Of a DNA stretch of 64,000 nucleotides, positions 18,426 through 27,368 are shown in pieces. The notes beneath the pieces were generated by a model, which searched no databases, had not been told where the DNA came from, and saw only the letters and a list, made by a program, of their open reading frames with translations. The stretch is from Actinopolymorpha cephalotaxi (GTDB taxonomy: Bacteria; Actinomycetota; Actinomycetes; Propionibacteriales; Actinopolymorphaceae). How positions within the stretch are numbered: the first letter of the stretch is position 1; every line of letters starts with the position of its first letter. The stretch spans positions 744,001 through 808,000 of the forward strand of contig NZ_JACBZA010000001.1 of the NCBI RefSeq assembly GCF_013408535.1, written 5' to 3'. The position numbers and the translations under genes are program-made.

Positions 18426-19349
18426 TCAGGAGGTCGGTCGCTCCAGCAGCGGGCTCAGGTGCACGGTCGTCAGTGCGCGGACCGCCTGCTCCGCGCCTGC
18501 CCGCAGAGCCCGCGGTGCCGGGGAGCCGGCCAGGTGCGCGTGCAGGAAACCCGCCATGAACGCGTCGCCCGCGCCGTTGGTGTCCACCACCGTGGCGACC
18601 GGCGCGGCCGGCACCCGGTGCACGTCGTGGCGGTCGTCGACGGCCACCGCCCCCTGCGCCCCGAGCGTGCACACCGCGATCCTGGCTCCGTCGGCGACCA
18701 GGGCGTGCAGGAGCGCGAGCGGGTCGTCGAGCTTGTCCGCGTTCATGAAGACGTACGACGCGGCGGCGGCGAACGGCCGCTGGAACGCGGCGCTGCCGTC
18801 GTAGTCGTGCAGATCGGTCCAGATCGGCACGTTCGTCGCGCGTACGACGTCGATCAGGTCCCGGGAGTGCTCGGACAGGTCGAGGACCACGGCGCGGGCG
18901 CCGGCCAGCTGCGCGCGCAGGCCGGGATCGGGACAGCCACCGTCCGGCGGACCGCCGCCGGGAACCTTCGGCAGGTCGAGGTAGATCGACAGCCGGCCGC
19001 CGTGGGAGTCCATGAGGTTCAGGTGCCGCTCGCTGGCGCCGGGCACCCGGCGCACCCGCAGCGGTACGCCGGCCGCGGTCAGCGCGGTCCGGATGCGTTC
19101 GGCATGGTCGTCGCTGCCGAGCACCGTGTGCAGCGTCACCGACCGGCCGAGGTCGACCAGGTGCAGCGCCTTACCGGCCGAGGTGCCGCCCAGCGTCTCG
19201 ACGTCGCCGTCGGCGACCACCATGTGCGGGCGCGGTTCGGGGAGTTCGGCGACCCGCACGATGTGGTTCCACGAGGCAGGGCCGCACACGACGACATCGC
19301 ACCCGACGACATCGGACGTACGACCGGACGTGGGACTGTCGGAGCGCAT
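18426..19349 (-). CDS. PfkB family carbohydrate kinase
   Basis: 307 residues of the ribokinase/PfkB fold. The C-terminal signature with the catalytic base is DTNGAGDAFMAGFL (about residues 245-258). The N-terminal substrate region is VVADGDVETLGGTSAGKALHLVDLG. It phosphorylates a sugar, nucleoside or related alcohol using ATP; the residues visible do not fix the substrate. It lies just downstream of the CBS-domain gene on the same strand and converges on hutI with 16 bases between stops. Confidence 0.85.
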   Translation of the reverse strand: MRSDSPTSGRTSDVVGCDVVVCGPASWNHIVRVAELPEPRPHMVVADGDVETLGGTSAGKALHLVDLGRSVTLHTVLGSDDHAERIRTALTAAGVPLRVRRVPGASERHLNLMDSHGGRLSIYLDLPKVPGGGPPDGGCPDPGLRAQLAGARAVVLDLSEHSRDLIDVVRATNVPIWTDLHDYDGSAAFQRPFAAAASYVFMNADKLDDPLALLHALVADGARIAVCTLGAQGAVAVDDRHDVHRVPAAPVATVVDTNGAGDAFMAGFLHAHLAGSPAPRALRAGAEQAVRALTTVHLSPLLERPTS

Positions 19350-19370
19350 GCACCAATGATGGCCCGGCGG

Positions 19371-19799
19371 TCAGGCCTGGGCGATGTAGTTCTCCAGCTG
19401 CTCGCGTTCGAACTCCAGCTCACCGATCCGGGTCTTCACCACGTCGCCGATGCTCACCAGCCCGGCGAGCCGGCCGTCGGCGACGACCGGCACGTGGCGT
19501 ACGCGCTGCTCGGTCATCAGCCGCATCAGCGAGTCGACGGTGGCGTGCGGTGCGCACGTGTGCACCTGGCTGGTCATGATCGTGGACACCGGCTGGTCGA
19601 GGAGCCGGGACGGGTCGGTGAGATGCCGCACGATGTCGCGCTCGGAGACGATGCCGGTGATCGTGGCACCGTCCTCGCTGACCACGACCGCGCCGATGTT
19701 GGCACTGTCCAGCAGCTGGAGGAGGTCGCGTACGGCGGCGTCCGGTCTGATCGTCACGACCTTGGGGCCCTTGCCGCGCAGCACGTCGCTGATCCGCAT
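19371..19799 (-). CDS. Two-CBS-domain protein
   Basis: 142 residues made almost entirely of a CBS pair: MRISDVLRGKGPKVVTIRPD...IVSERDIVRHL (CBS1) and VSTIMTSQVHTCAPHATVDSLMRLM...GLVSIGDVVKTRI (CBS2). An acidic C-terminal helix follows. Such stand-alone pairs sense AMP/ATP/NADH-type ligands. The target is unknown. Start ATG at 19799. Confidence 0.9.
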   Translation of the reverse strand: MRISDVLRGKGPKVVTIRPDAAVRDLLQLLDSANIGAVVVSEDGATITGIVSERDIVRHLTDPSRLLDQPVSTIMTSQVHTCAPHATVDSLMRLMTEQRVRHVPVVADGRLAGLVSIGDVVKTRIGELEFEREQLENYIAQA

Positions 19800-20042
19800 C
19801 ACCGGCTCCCTTCGCGCCCTGCCGGTCCGACCTGCGGCCAGCACCGGCCAACGTTCCGTGTTGGGCACGCTAGCCCGGACCGGGCCGCAAAGAAATCCCC
19901 CGCGGTGGCGTATGCGCGTAATTACCGGGAAGTCCGCCGGCCCGCCATGGGGAGGGCTCGCCCCCGACACCGGCGAGGGCGGCCTTGGCGGTCACCCGAT
20001 CATCGGCGCGACGATCACGCGGCGCGACCGGCGACCAGGTGC

Positions 20043-20117
20043 GGTGATCGCCGGCGTGATGATCGCGAGCCCGGTGATCGCGGGCCTGGTGATCGCGGGC
20101 CTGGTGATCGCCGGGTC
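20043..20117. repeat. Five imperfect 15-bp direct repeats
   Basis: Units based on GGTGATCGCGGGCCT start at 20043, 20058, 20073, 20088 and 20103. Two adjacent units are identical. The array ends at the first two bases of the hisN stop codon, so it lies immediately 3' of hisN. It is the only structured element in the 316-base gap between hisN and the CBS gene (19800-20115); nothing coding is seen there. Confidence 0.8.
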
Positions 20118-20910
20118 AGTCCTTCGGGTCGCCGATCAGGCCGAGGACCTCGTCGTGCAGCAGGCCGTTGGTGGCGAGCGCGCCGTTGCCGTACGGGCCG
20201 GGAACACCGGCCAGGGACGTGAACCGTCCGCCGGCCTCGTCCACGATGACACTCAGGGCGGCCATGTCGTGCAGCTCGAGCTCGGGCTCGCAGGCGATGT
20301 CGACGCTGCCCTCCGCCACCAGCATGTACGACCAGAAGTCGCCGAACGCGCGGGTGCGTCCGCAGCTTTCCAGCAGTCGCCCGAACCCGGCGCCGCGTCC
20401 CTCGTCGATCCACTCACCGGGACCGGAGTAGGACAGGAACGCCTCGGGCAGCGTGGCGACCTTCGACACCTGGCACTGCTGCGCCAGCCGCATGCTGCGC
20501 CCGGCGTGCGCACCGTCGCCCTTCGACGCCCACCAGCGCCGGCCGAGTGCGGGAGCCGACACCATCCCGACGGTGATCTCCTCCTCGACGGAGAGGGCGA
20601 TCAGGGTGGCCCACACCGGCACGCCGCGGACGTAGTTGGCGGTGCCGTCGATCGGGTCGACGATCCAGCGGCGGGCGCTGTAACCGCTGCGGCCCATCTC
20701 CTCGCCCTGGATGCTGTCGCGGGGGCGGGCCCGGCCGAGTGTGCGGCGGACGGCCTCCTCGACGGCGGTGTCGGCCTCGCTCACCGGAGTCTCGTCGGCT
20801 TTCGTCGACACCTGCAGGTCAAGCGCACGGAACCGGCTCATCGTGAGCGCGTCTGCGTCGTCGGCGATCATGTGAGCGAGCCGCAGATCTTCGGTGTGCG
20901 TCGAGGCCAT
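20116..20910 (-). CDS. hisN: Histidinol-phosphatase HisN (inositol-monophosphatase family)
   Basis: 264 residues. Metal and substrate motifs of the IMPase fold are intact: IQGEEMG (metal Glu pair), WIVDPIDGTANYVRG (DPIDGT), and late CEPELELHDMAALSVIVDEAGGRFTSLAG. HisN dephosphorylates L-histidinol phosphate in histidine biosynthesis and sits next to rsgA/aroA in many actinomycetes, which supports the HisN call over a general IMPase. The ATG at 20910 is used; a long in-frame upstream extension is not family-like. Confidence 0.88.
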   Translation of the reverse strand: MASTHTEDLRLAHMIADDADALTMSRFRALDLQVSTKADETPVSEADTAVEEAVRRTLGRARPRDSIQGEEMGRSGYSARRWIVDPIDGTANYVRGVPVWATLIALSVEEEITVGMVSAPALGRRWWASKGDGAHAGRSMRLAQQCQVSKVATLPEAFLSYSGPGEWIDEGRGAGFGRLLESCGRTRAFGDFWSYMLVAEGSVDIACEPELELHDMAALSVIVDEAGGRFTSLAGVPGPYGNGALATNGLLHDEVLGLIGDPKD

Positions 20911-21079
20911 GGTGCACACGGTAGTGGGCCCGTGATGATCGCACATTTCGACCCGCTGATCGAACCGCCGGTGGGGCTCGGACGTGTGGGTAGGAAACCA
21001 CCGGTCGGCGCACGTGGCGTACCGGCGCAGGTGGCCGCGCGGTGATGCCGCGGAAGCAGTACGAACCCTGGAGGGTGGC

Positions 21080-21574
21080 ATGTTCGACCGGGCCTTCGGA
21101 CTTCCCCTGCACGTGCTCGTCAACCACCTGACCATTGTGTTCGTCCCGCTGACGGTGCTCGCCGCACTGGCGTTCGCGGTGGTCCCACGGTGGCGGTGGC
21201 TGCTGCGGTTGCCCATGGTGGCCGGTGCGGTGATCTCCCTGGTGGCCACGTTCGTCACAGTGCGCAGCGGCTACGCGTTGTACGACCGGCTGAACAGGCC
21301 GGCCGTGGTCGAGGTGCACGAGCACCGGGGCCAACTGCTGCAGTGGATCGTCCTGGCGTTCGTCGTCTGGTGCCTGGTCTCGGCGTACGTCCTCGGCGGC
21401 CCGGGTGCGCCGACCCCGCGCTGGGAGGTGGGCCGGCGCCGGGCCGCGGGAATCGCCCGGCCGGTCCGGATCGTGGTGGCGGTGGTTCTCGTCGTGCTCG
21501 CGGTGGCGACGGGGATCCAGGTCGTCCTCACCGGTGACGCGGGTGCCCGCGCGGTGTGGGGCGCCGGCGGATAG
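21080..21574 (+). CDS. DUF2231-like small integral membrane protein
   Basis: 164 residues with four predicted membrane helices (VFVPLTVLAALAFAV, LPMVAGAVISLVATFVTV, LLQWIVLAFVVWCLVSAYVL, VRIVVAVVLVVLAVATG). It opens with the typical GLPLHVLVNHLTIVFVPL, where His residues face the membrane. The family has no established function; some members are proposed to bind heme or act in redox. GGAGGG lies a few bases before the ATG. It interrupts the otherwise minus-strand aroA-rsgA-hisN run. Confidence 0.8.
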   Translation: MFDRAFGLPLHVLVNHLTIVFVPLTVLAALAFAVVPRWRWLLRLPMVAGAVISLVATFVTVRSGYALYDRLNRPAVVEVHEHRGQLLQWIVLAFVVWCLVSAYVLGGPGAPTPRWEVGRRRAAGIARPVRIVVAVVLVVLAVATGIQVVLTGDAGARAVWGAGG

Positions 21575-21604
21575 CAGCCCTCGTTCCGGTTTGCCGGTCG
21601 CCGG

Positions 21605-22621
21605 TCAGTCGCCGGCGTGGAACTCGCGGGAGTCCAGCAGCCGGCGGTAGGACTCCACCCGGGCCGCGTCCAGCCGGCCCTCCGCCACCGCCTCGTCCAG
21701 GGCGCACTCAGGTTCGGTCCGCTGGTGGGTGCAGCCGCGGGGGCACTCCTCGGCCACGTCGTCCAGGTCGCCGAACGCGCCGATCAGGCGGTACGGGTCG
21801 ACGTGCGCCAGCCCGAACGACCGGATGCCCGGCGTGTCCACGATCCAGCCGCCGAACGGCAACGCCAGCATCACCGCCTGGGTCGAGGTGTGCCGGCCCC
21901 GGCCGGTGACGTCGCTGACCTCGCCGGTCGCCCGGTGAGCGTCCGGGATCAACGTGTTGACCAGCGTCGACTTGCCCACCCCGGAGTGACCGACCAGGAC
22001 GCTGACCCGGTTCGCGAGCCGCTCGCGGACCAGCTCGCCGAGCTCCTCGTCGTGCCGGGTCACCACCGACTGCACGCCCAGCGGGCGGTAGATGTCGAGC
22101 AGGTCGTCGGGGGAGGCCAGGTCGGCCTTGGTGAGACACAGCAGCGGCTCGACGTCGGCGTCGAAGGCGGCGACCAGGCACCGGTCGATCAGCCGTGGCC
22201 GCGGCGGCGGGTCGGCCAGCGCGGTGACGATCACCAGCTGGTCGGCGTTGGCGACGATGGGGCGTTCGATCGGGTCGTCGTCGTCGGCGGTACGCCGCAG
22301 GACGGTGGCGCGCTCCTCCACCTCCACGATCCGGGCCAGCGTGCCCTGGTCCCCGGTGACGTCGCCGACCAGGCGTACCCGGTCGCCGACGATGACGCTG
22401 GTGCGGCCGAGCGTTCGGGCCCGCATCGCGAGCACCTGGCGGGCGGCGTCGTCGCCGTCCTCCACCCGGCAGGTGTAGCGGCCGCGGTCGCGGGTGACCA
22501 CCACCGCCGTGGTGGCGCCGGCGTAGTTCGGGCGCTGCTTGGTACGCGGACGGGTCCGCCGCGCCGGCCTGCCGTAGCTCTCGTGGTCGTCGACCTCGAA
22601 CCGGCGCTGCCGCGGAGTCAC
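21605..22621 (-). CDS. rsgA: Ribosome small-subunit-dependent GTPase RsgA
   Basis: 338 residues. The order is an OB-fold, then a circularly permuted GTPase: LTKADL (G4), [16 protein letters not shown] (G1 P-loop), the switch with [18 protein letters not shown] (G3), and a C-terminal zinc knuckle [14 protein letters not shown]. It checks late 30S ribosome maturation in the cytoplasm. The GTG start at 22621 overlaps the aroA stop (GTGA), so it is translationally coupled to aroA, a conserved actinobacterial arrangement. Confidence 0.95.
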   Translation of the reverse strand: MTPRQRRFEVDDHESYGRPARRTRPRTKQRPNYAGATTAVVVTRDRGRYTCRVEDGDDAARQVLAMRARTLGRTSVIVGDRVRLVGDVTGDQGTLARIVEVEERATVLRRTADDDDPIERPIVANADQLVIVTALADPPPRPRLIDRCLVAAFDADVEPLLCLTKADLASPDDLLDIYRPLGVQSVVTRHDEELGELVRERLANRVSVLVGHSGVGKSTLVNTLIPDAHRATGEVSDVTGRGRHTSTQAVMLALPFGGWIVDTPGIRSFGLAHVDPYRLIGAFGDLDDVAEECPRGCTHQRTEPECALDEAVAEGRLDAARVESYRRLLDSREFHAGD

Positions 22622-23910
22622 GCAGCCGCCTCCGGGCCGAGCATGGCCGTCCACATGGCCGCGAAGTCCGGCAGGGTCTTGCCGGTGGTGGCGATGTCCT
22701 CGACGCGCAGGCCCGGGACGACCAGTCCGAGAACGGCGGCGGCGTGCGCCATCCGGTGGTCGTGGTAGGTGCGGAAGTCGCCGCCGTGCAGCGGGCGCGG
22801 CGAGATCTCCAGGCCGTCCTCGGTGTCGCGTACGTCCCCGCCCAGCCGGTTGAGCTCGGTGGCCAGGGCGGCCAGCCGGTCGGTCTCGTGGCCGCGGATG
22901 TGCGCGATCCCGCGCAGCCGGGACGGCCCGGTGGCCAGCGCCGCCACGGCGGCCACCACCGGGGTCAGTTCGCTCACGTCGTGCAGGTCGAGGTCGACGC
23001 CGGTGATCGTGTCCGGGCCGGACAGGGTGAGCCCTTCACCGTCCAGCCGTACGTCCGCGCCCATGAGGGTGAAGATCTCCCGGAGCGCGTCCCCGGCCTG
23101 CTCGGTGGTCCCGGGCCAGCCGGGCACCCGGATCCGGCCGCCGGTGACCAGGCCCGCGGCGAGGAACGGCGCGGCGTTGGACAGGTCGGGCTCCACGTCG
23201 GTGTCGTACGCCCGGACCGGACCCGGGTCCACCCGCCAGGTGTGCGCGTCGCTGTCGTCGACGGCCACGCCGCGCTCGCGGAGCATCGCCACCGTCAGGT
23301 CGATGTGGGGGAGCGAGGGCACCGGCTTGCCGACGTGGTGGACCGTCACGCCGGCGTCGTAGCGGGCGCCCGCCAGCAGCAGCGCGGAGACGAACTGGCT
23401 AGACGCCGAGGCGTCGATCTCGACCGTGCCGCCCGGCATCGCGCCGGTGCCGCGCACGGTGAACGGCAGTGCGTTGCGGCCGGCGTCGTCGACCGTGCCG
23501 CCGAGGGTGCGCAGCGCGGACAGGATCGGGCCCATCGGCCGCTCCCGTGCCCGCGGGTCACCGTCGAAGTCGATGTCGCCGTCCGCCAGCGCCGCGACCG
23601 GCGGGACGAAGCGCATGACGGTGCCGGCCAGCCCGCAGTCGACCTGGGCCGGACCGCGCAACGGCTCCGGCGTGACCTGCCAGCCCCGCGGGGTCTCCTC
23701 GATCCGCGTACCGAGCGCGCGCAGCGCCCCGGCCATCAGGGCGGTGTCCCGGGCCCGCAGCGGGTGCCGGACGTCGGAGGGCCCGTCGGCGAGTGCGGCG
23801 AGCAGCAGCGCGCGGTTGGTGATCGACTTCGACCCGGGAACGCGGACGTCGGCGTCCACCGCCGCGGCGGCGAGCGGCGCGGTCCACAGGTCGCTGGCGA
23901 GTCTTCCCAT
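22618..23910 (-). CDS. aroA: 3-phosphoshikimate 1-carboxyvinyltransferase (EPSP synthase)
   Basis: 430 residues, normal length. It joins shikimate-3-phosphate and PEP in aromatic amino-acid synthesis. Visible are the N-terminal [19 protein letters not shown] (substrate lysine), the [11 protein letters not shown] loop, [26 protein letters not shown] and [11 protein letters not shown]. The loop has the Gly-Leu-Ala-Gly-Thr form usual in actinobacterial enzymes. The ATG at 23910 is chosen by family length over one at 23979. Confidence 0.96.
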   Translation of the reverse strand: MGRLASDLWTAPLAAAAVDADVRVPGSKSITNRALLLAALADGPSDVRHPLRARDTALMAGALRALGTRIEETPRGWQVTPEPLRGPAQVDCGLAGTVMRFVPPVAALADGDIDFDGDPRARERPMGPILSALRTLGGTVDDAGRNALPFTVRGTGAMPGGTVEIDASASSQFVSALLLAGARYDAGVTVHHVGKPVPSLPHIDLTVAMLRERGVAVDDSDAHTWRVDPGPVRAYDTDVEPDLSNAAPFLAAGLVTGGRIRVPGWPGTTEQAGDALREIFTLMGADVRLDGEGLTLSGPDTITGVDLDLHDVSELTPVVAAVAALATGPSRLRGIAHIRGHETDRLAALATELNRLGGDVRDTEDGLEISPRPLHGGDFRTYHDHRMAHAAAVLGLVVPGLRVEDIATTGKTLPDFAAMWTAMLGPEAAA

Positions 23911-24155
23911 CGAACGCCGAGCGTAGCCGACCGGTCGGGCCGCGTACTCCGCCACGTCACGCCGCGGCGGTGAGGTCACCGCCCGGCGGAGCGATCACCG
24001 CCCGGTCGGGAAGATCGCCCGCTGCCGATCCGGCCGCATCGGGGTACGCGGTGTCAACCGCGGCTTGCGCGGGCGGACGATGCCGGATCGTCGCCGGACC
24101 GCGACGACGGGCTCGAGGACCGGGAGCTCGGCAGAGGTCGGCTGTAGGGGATCGA

Positions 24156-25493
24156 CTACAGGGGCCGAAGGTTTCGTACGCCCTTGGACAGGCTGGCCAC
24201 CACCGCTGCCACCGCGAGGATCCCGGCGAACACGAGGAACGCGCCGCGGCCGCCCCACCAGGTCACGGCCGCGCCGCCGAGCAGCGGCGCCAGCGGCTGC
24301 AGGCACTGGGCGAGCAGACCGATAGCGCTGTCGACCCGGCCCTGCATGTGGTCCGGTGTGATCGCGATCTGGTAGCCGACCATGCCGGCGTTGAGAGTGG
24401 GGCTGGGCAGAATCGCCAGCGCCAGCAGTCCGGCCACCAGGTAGGTGCCCGGCACGAACGCCGCCGCCGCGACCAGGCCGGTGATGACCCAGAGGAAGCC
24501 GACGATGAGCGTCTGGATGCGGATCCGGGGCTGCAGCCACGGCGCGGCCAGCGCACCGAGCAGGCCGCCGACCATGATGGCGGACTGCACGGCGCCGACG
24601 GCCGCGGGCGGCGTCCCGCGCTGCAACAGCACCACCACGAGGACGAAGAACACCCCGGCGAACGCCGCGTTCGCCAGCGGTGCGAGCACCAGCACCGCCC
24701 GCAGGAACGGGTCGCCGACCACGAACCGCAACCCCGACCGGACCGCGCGCCCGAGGGGCTCCGGCCTGGTTGTGCGTACCTCCTGCAGGGGGCGCCGGAT
24801 CAGCCACACAGCGACCAGCGAGACGACGTAGGAGATCGCGTCGGCGAGGAACGGTGCCCAGCGGGCCAGCGCGAACAACGCGCCCCCCAGCGGCGGCCCG
24901 GCAAGTTCGGCCGCGTAACCGCGCGCCTCGTTGCGTGCCGCCGCGGTCGGCAGTTGCCCGGCCGGAACGATGTGGCGGACCGCGGCGGTCTGTGCCGGTC
25001 CGAACAACGCGCCGGCTCCGCCCTCGATCACCGCCACCACGAGGATGAGCGGCAGCGACGCCCACCCGCCGACGATGGCGAGTACCAGTCCGACGGCCGC
25101 GCCCGCCCGCAGCGCCTCGCAGCCGATCAGGACGCGGCGCCGGTTCCAGCGATCCACCAGTGCGCCGGCCGGCAGGCCGAGCACGGTGCCCGCCGCCATC
25201 CGTACGGTGCCGGCCAGCCCGGCCTGCAGAGGTGAGCCGGTGAGTGCCAGGACCAGAAGCGGATACGCCAGTCCGGCGGCGCCGGAGCCGAGCTCGGAAC
25301 AGGCCTGGCCGATCCACAGCCGCCGGAAGTCGCGGTTGCGGTGCAGGGGGACCGGCGGATCCGCCGGCGCCTCGCCGGTCGGGTCAGGCCCCTTGGCGCC
25401 GTCGGCCCTCTCGGCACCATCGGCCCGCACAGCCGGGCCGGCCCGCTCGGCGTCGTCGACCCGCTCGGCGCCGTCGGTCGTGTCGCTGGCCAT
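24156..25493 (-). CDS. MFS transporter, EntS-like 12-helix exporter
   Basis: 445 residues. A 50-residue Ala/Asp-rich N-terminal tail precedes NRDFRRLWIGQACSELGSG, the start typical of the EntS/DHA3-type MFS branch. About twelve hydrophobic helices follow, with the loop motif GALVDRWNRRRVLI between helices 2 and 3. Such proteins export siderophores, drugs or small metabolites; the substrate is unknown. The ArsR-family gene upstream on the same strand and the palindrome at 25538-25557 suggest local repression. Confidence 0.87.
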   Translation of the reverse strand: MASDTTDGAERVDDAERAGPAVRADGAERADGAKGPDPTGEAPADPPVPLHRNRDFRRLWIGQACSELGSGAAGLAYPLLVLALTGSPLQAGLAGTVRMAAGTVLGLPAGALVDRWNRRRVLIGCEALRAGAAVGLVLAIVGGWASLPLILVVAVIEGGAGALFGPAQTAAVRHIVPAGQLPTAAARNEARGYAAELAGPPLGGALFALARWAPFLADAISYVVSLVAVWLIRRPLQEVRTTRPEPLGRAVRSGLRFVVGDPFLRAVLVLAPLANAAFAGVFFVLVVVLLQRGTPPAAVGAVQSAIMVGGLLGALAAPWLQPRIRIQTLIVGFLWVITGLVAAAAFVPGTYLVAGLLALAILPSPTLNAGMVGYQIAITPDHMQGRVDSAIGLLAQCLQPLAPLLGGAAVTWWGGRGAFLVFAGILAVAAVVASLSKGVRNLRPL

Positions 25494-25537
25494 CCGCGCC
25501 CCCTGCGGTCCACGCCGACGCCGGCGCGACGGTCAGT

Positions 25538-25557
25538 TGTGAAGGTAATGCTTCACA
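25538..25557. promoter_or_regulatory. Palindromic operator upstream of the MFS gene
   Basis: TGTGAAG-N6-CTTCACA, 7-bp perfect arms, lies 45 bases upstream of the MFS start and between that gene and the regulator gene. Its size and symmetry fit an ArsR-family dimer. It sits in an AT-richer patch within high-GC flanks. Confidence 0.55.
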
Positions 25558-25655
25558 TCTGTCCGGGGCAAGAGAGTTTCACCGGGGCTGTGCGATCGGC
25601 CGGGTCACCAGGCGGGTCACCGGTCAGGTCGCCGCCCGGGTTCGAGCACGCCTGC

Positions 25656-26282
25656 CTAGGACCCGCCCTGGTCGACGATCGGCACCACCATCAGCGAGGT
25701 GCGAACCCGCCGGGTTCCCTCGCGCCGCCGCCGGCCCAGCCGCTGGAACGGCTCCGCGGCCGCGTGCAGCGCGGTGAGGAGTTGTTCGGTCTCGGCCGCG
25801 GTGAGGTAGGCCGTGCCGGTGTCCAGCCCGACCTTGCCCCGCCACTCCGCCGGCAGCGTGGACTCCCCGGCGACGTACGCGTGCAGGTCGGCACGCTGCG
25901 CGTCCAGCAACGCGCCGCCGAGCAGGGTGACCGCCGCCCGCTGGGCGCGAGTGGCGAGGGAGGCGACGTTCAGCGCCCTGGCGGCCGCCCGCCAGGGCCG
26001 GGCCCGGCCGTCGGCGGCGGCGGACTCGTCGCGTTCGACGATGCCGAGGTCGGCCAGGGCGCGCAGGTGGTAGCTCATCGCGCTCGGCGTCAGGCCGGTG
26101 AGCTCGGCGAGTTCGGTGGACGTGGCCACCCGTCCGCCGTACAGCTCGTCGATGACGGTCAGGCGCGCGGGATGGCTGAGTGCCCGGATGGCGCGCGGGT
26201 CCTCGAGAGTGATCTGGGAACGGCGGCGCCCGCCCGGGCGACGTGCGGGCGGCATACGGCCGGAGGGTGCGGTGCGAGCCAT
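25656..26282 (-). CDS. ArsR-family winged-helix transcriptional regulator
   Basis: 208 residues. The DNA-binding domain covers residues about 25-100: ITLEDPRAIRALSHPARLTVIDELYGG, then ATSTELAELTGLTPSAMSYHLRALADLGIVER. The C-terminal half is a ligand-binding or dimerisation region ending TSLMVVPIVDQGGS. There is no metal-binding Cys motif, so the signal is probably organic. The ATG at 26282 fits the family; the in-frame extension to 26498 does not look coding. It is transcribed towards the MFS gene, its likely target. Confidence 0.85.
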   Translation of the reverse strand: MARTAPSGRMPPARRPGGRRRSQITLEDPRAIRALSHPARLTVIDELYGGRVATSTELAELTGLTPSAMSYHLRALADLGIVERDESAAADGRARPWRAAARALNVASLATRAQRAAVTLLGGALLDAQRADLHAYVAGESTLPAEWRGKVGLDTGTAYLTAAETEQLLTALHAAAEPFQRLGRRRREGTRRVRTSLMVVPIVDQGGS

Positions 26283-26445
26283 GAACCCGACCCTAGGCCG
26301 TGGTTCGCGGTGGATGCCCGACTCGTGTCGCCCCGCATCGCGGCCGGCCCGGAACACACCGGCAGAAGCCAGCCGGCGCCGACCGGTCGGCGAACAGGGT
26401 TCACCGACCGGTCGGCGCCGGAAAGTCGCTCGACCTCGCCCCGGG

Positions 26446-27174
26446 TCAGTTCCCGATGCCGGCCTTCGCCAGCACCGGCTTGGCCGCGTGCGTGGCACCC
26501 GAGCCCAGGGCCTTCGCCGCCTTGCCGGCCCGCTTCGCGTCGCGCTTGGCGCCGCGGGTGAGGCGGGACGGGCTGGTCGCCCTGGCCGCGAGCCTCGCCT
26601 CCTGGCGGGCGAACAGCTTGGCGAGCTTGGCCTCCTGCCGGGCGGTCCGGGTGGCGATCTTCGCCTCCCGGCGGGCGCCGCGGGTCATCCGCTTCGTCGC
26701 CGCGCGGGTGTGCTCGGCGCTGTGGCTGGCCCGCCAGGCCAGTCCCGGCTTGCCCTCGGTGTCCACCGCGGCGAGGAGCAGCCCGCCGAAGATGCTGACG
26801 TTCTTCAGGAAGTGGACCTGCTGGCTGCCGCGGGACTCGGCGTCGTCCTCCTGCCAGAACGCGTGACCGGCGTACGTCGTCGGCAGCACCGAGGCGGCGA
26901 GCGCGAGCGCGCCCCAACGGCGGCCGACGCCGGTGGCGAGGGCGATCCCGCCGACGACCTGGACAACGCCGTTGATGCGGACGAGCGTGCGCGGGTCCTC
27001 GGGGATCCGGTCGGCGATCGCGGGCGGGGCCACCCGCTTGGCGGCCGGAACCAGCTGGTCGGTCACCGACTTCGCGCTGGGCACCAGTGGGTCGGGGTTG
27101 CGGATCGCGCGGACCCCGTGGACCACGAAGGTCGACGCGAGCATCGGACGAGCGAGCATTCGTACGAGCGTCAT
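26446..27174 (-). CDS. DoxX family membrane protein with basic Ala/Arg/Lys-rich tail
   Basis: 242 residues. The N-terminal half is a DoxX-like four-helix unit (MLARPMLASTFVVHGVRAIRNPDPLVP, GVVQVVGGIALATGVGRRWGALALAA, HFLKNVSIFGGLLLAAVDT). The C-terminal 90 residues are a highly basic helical tail of repeated Arg-Lys-Ala-Lys-like units (RGARREAKIATRTARQEAKL). Basic tails of this kind could contact nucleic acid or lipid head groups, but no role is known. ATG at 27174. Confidence 0.8.
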   Translation of the reverse strand: MTLVRMLARPMLASTFVVHGVRAIRNPDPLVPSAKSVTDQLVPAAKRVAPPAIADRIPEDPRTLVRINGVVQVVGGIALATGVGRRWGALALAASVLPTTYAGHAFWQEDDAESRGSQQVHFLKNVSIFGGLLLAAVDTEGKPGLAWRASHSAEHTRAATKRMTRGARREAKIATRTARQEAKLAKLFARQEARLAARATSPSRLTRGAKRDAKRAGKAAKALGSGATHAAKPVLAKAGIGN

Positions 27175-27300
27175 GGGATCTTCATACCGCGTCCGGGGGT
27201 GGTCCGAACATTCCGACTCCCTCCGGCGGCACACCAACTGGCCGAAACCTGTCGGGTGACCACGCAGCGTGGCTCCCGGGCGGGGCTCGAACTCGACCCG

Positions 27301-27340
27301 GCGTCCGGGTGCCGCACCGAACGGCACGGCACCCGGACGC
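27301..27340 (-). terminator. Hairpin terminator after aspS2
   Basis: Perfect 14-bp arms (27301-27314 and 27327-27340) with a 12-nt loop, starting 29 bases past the aspS2 stop on the minus strand. There is no U-run, as often in high-GC actinomycete terminators. Confidence 0.6.
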
Positions 27341-27368
27341 GACCGACCCGGACTCGACTCGGACGGGC

